Source: an uncultured Oscillospiraceae bacterium (lineage in GTDB: Bacteria; Bacillota; Clostridia; Oscillospirales; Acutalibacteraceae). From it: 14,775 nucleotides of DNA. The position numbers and the translations under genes were made by a program. The notes under the pieces are model-generated. The model ran no database searches and was not told where the DNA came from. It saw only the letters and a list, made by a program, of their open reading frames with translations. Each line of letters starts with the position of its first letter. The first letter of the stretch is position 1. The stretch covers positions 1-14,775 of the forward strand of contig CABQAA010000015.1 of assembly GCA_902461995.1 (NCBI GenBank), in the 5' to 3' direction. Of the stretch, positions 14,403 through 14,775 are shown piece after piece.

Positions 14403-14775
14403 TTAGTGCAACGTAACGGTTTCGGTGATTGTCTGAATGTACCGAACCCCGCCGTCCTGCGCCAGCTGCTGCAGCTGCGCCTTGGTGACAACGCAGTCGA
14501 CACTCGCCTGAGTGTTCAAATGGCCCCGCCAGGTGAAGTTGTCGCCGAGAGGCGGGAGGTCCTGCGAATCGTCTCCCGGAAAACTGAATTGCGTGTATTG
14601 ATCGATTTTTTCCGTGATGCCGTTCCGGGTGCACAACGCTTCGACTTGTTGTTTCAGGAAAGACCTTCCCAGGTCTTCAATGGCCTGGTTGTTTTGTTTC
14701 CACTGCTGAACCTTGGCGATAAATTCGGCGGATGCGGCTTCTTCCGCGGAGGAGGGGGTGGGTTTGGGCAGGAGA
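14403..14775 (-). CDS. Probable secreted protein with subtilase-prodomain-like element, C-terminal fragment
   Basis: The frame is open from the window edge (first whole codon at 14774) to TAA 14405-14403, giving the last 123 residues. The N-terminus is missing. The visible part opens with a Pro/Ser/Ala linker (LLPKPTPSSAEEAASAE), then a helical stretch (FIAKVQQWKQNNQAIEDLGR), then a middle with TWRGHLNTQ, and ends with VDCVVTKAQLQQLAQDGGVRYIQ. That last element (hydrophobic strand, T-x-x-Q-L-x-x-L-A helix, V-x-Y-I strand) looks like the core of subtilase propeptides and inhibitors, and resembles a segment in the neighbouring protease. The linker suggests an exported or lipid-anchored protein. 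It lies upstream of the protease in the same direction, 160 bp apart. I infer a protease-partner or inhibitor-like role. The family is not identified. Confidence 0.65.
   Translation of the reverse strand, partial: LLPKPTPSSAEEAASAEFIAKVQQWKQNNQAIEDLGRSFLKQQVEALCTRNGITEKIDQYTQFSFPGDDSQDLPPLGDNFTWRGHLNTQASVDCVVTKAQLQQLAQDGGVRYIQTITETVTLH

Overview
The window looks like the chromosome of a Clostridia-type Bacillota, most likely Oscillospiraceae/Ruminococcaceae-like. The evidence is strong AGGAGG ribosome-binding sites, a type IIA topoisomerase B/A pair typical of that group, a secG-rnr neighbourhood, and Gram-positive lipoproteins and secreted proteins. The housekeeping genes are GC-rich, whereas the stretch from about 5.4 to 8.35 kb is visibly AT-richer and looks like accessory DNA.

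Layout. (1) 1-3092 (+): the 3' end of a ParE/GyrB-type subunit, then a 57-aa single-helix protein carrying the GADGPT motif of Na+-translocating decarboxylase beta subunits, then a complete ParC/GyrA-type subunit ending in a clean terminator. (2) 3234-8338 (+): a promoter, a signal-peptide fragment, an intrinsic-terminator-like palindrome flanked by two in-frame stops, and then the in-frame remainder of a large secreted protein (DNRLRE region, ricin-type lectin, Cys/His C-terminal domain). Three paralogous lipoprotein genes follow with close spacing. Copies 1 and 3 share a nearly identical 242-bp 5' module, all three share an identical 40-bp 3' tail, and hairpins follow copies 1 and 2. (3) 8562-11153 (+): secG and rnr, each with its own terminator. 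(4) 11202-14775 (-): an unrecognised cytosolic 211-aa protein, a gap of about 430 bp, a secreted S8 (subtilisin-like) protease, and the 3' end of another probably secreted protein with a subtilase-prodomain-like element.

The most interesting region is 3.2-8.4 kb. It has the organisation expected of a polymorphic toxin with a multi-copy immunity locus: a modular secreted protein with a compositionally foreign C-terminal domain, followed by an array of recombining lipoproteins. Here the predicted effector is interrupted after its signal peptide by a terminator-like element. The toxin/immunity reading is inference. The modular protein, the repeats, the hairpins and the interruption are seen directly in the sequence.

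The remaining genes are ordinary housekeeping functions: chromosome decatenation, Sec export and RNA decay. The S8 protease and its upstream neighbour form a second small extracellular unit.
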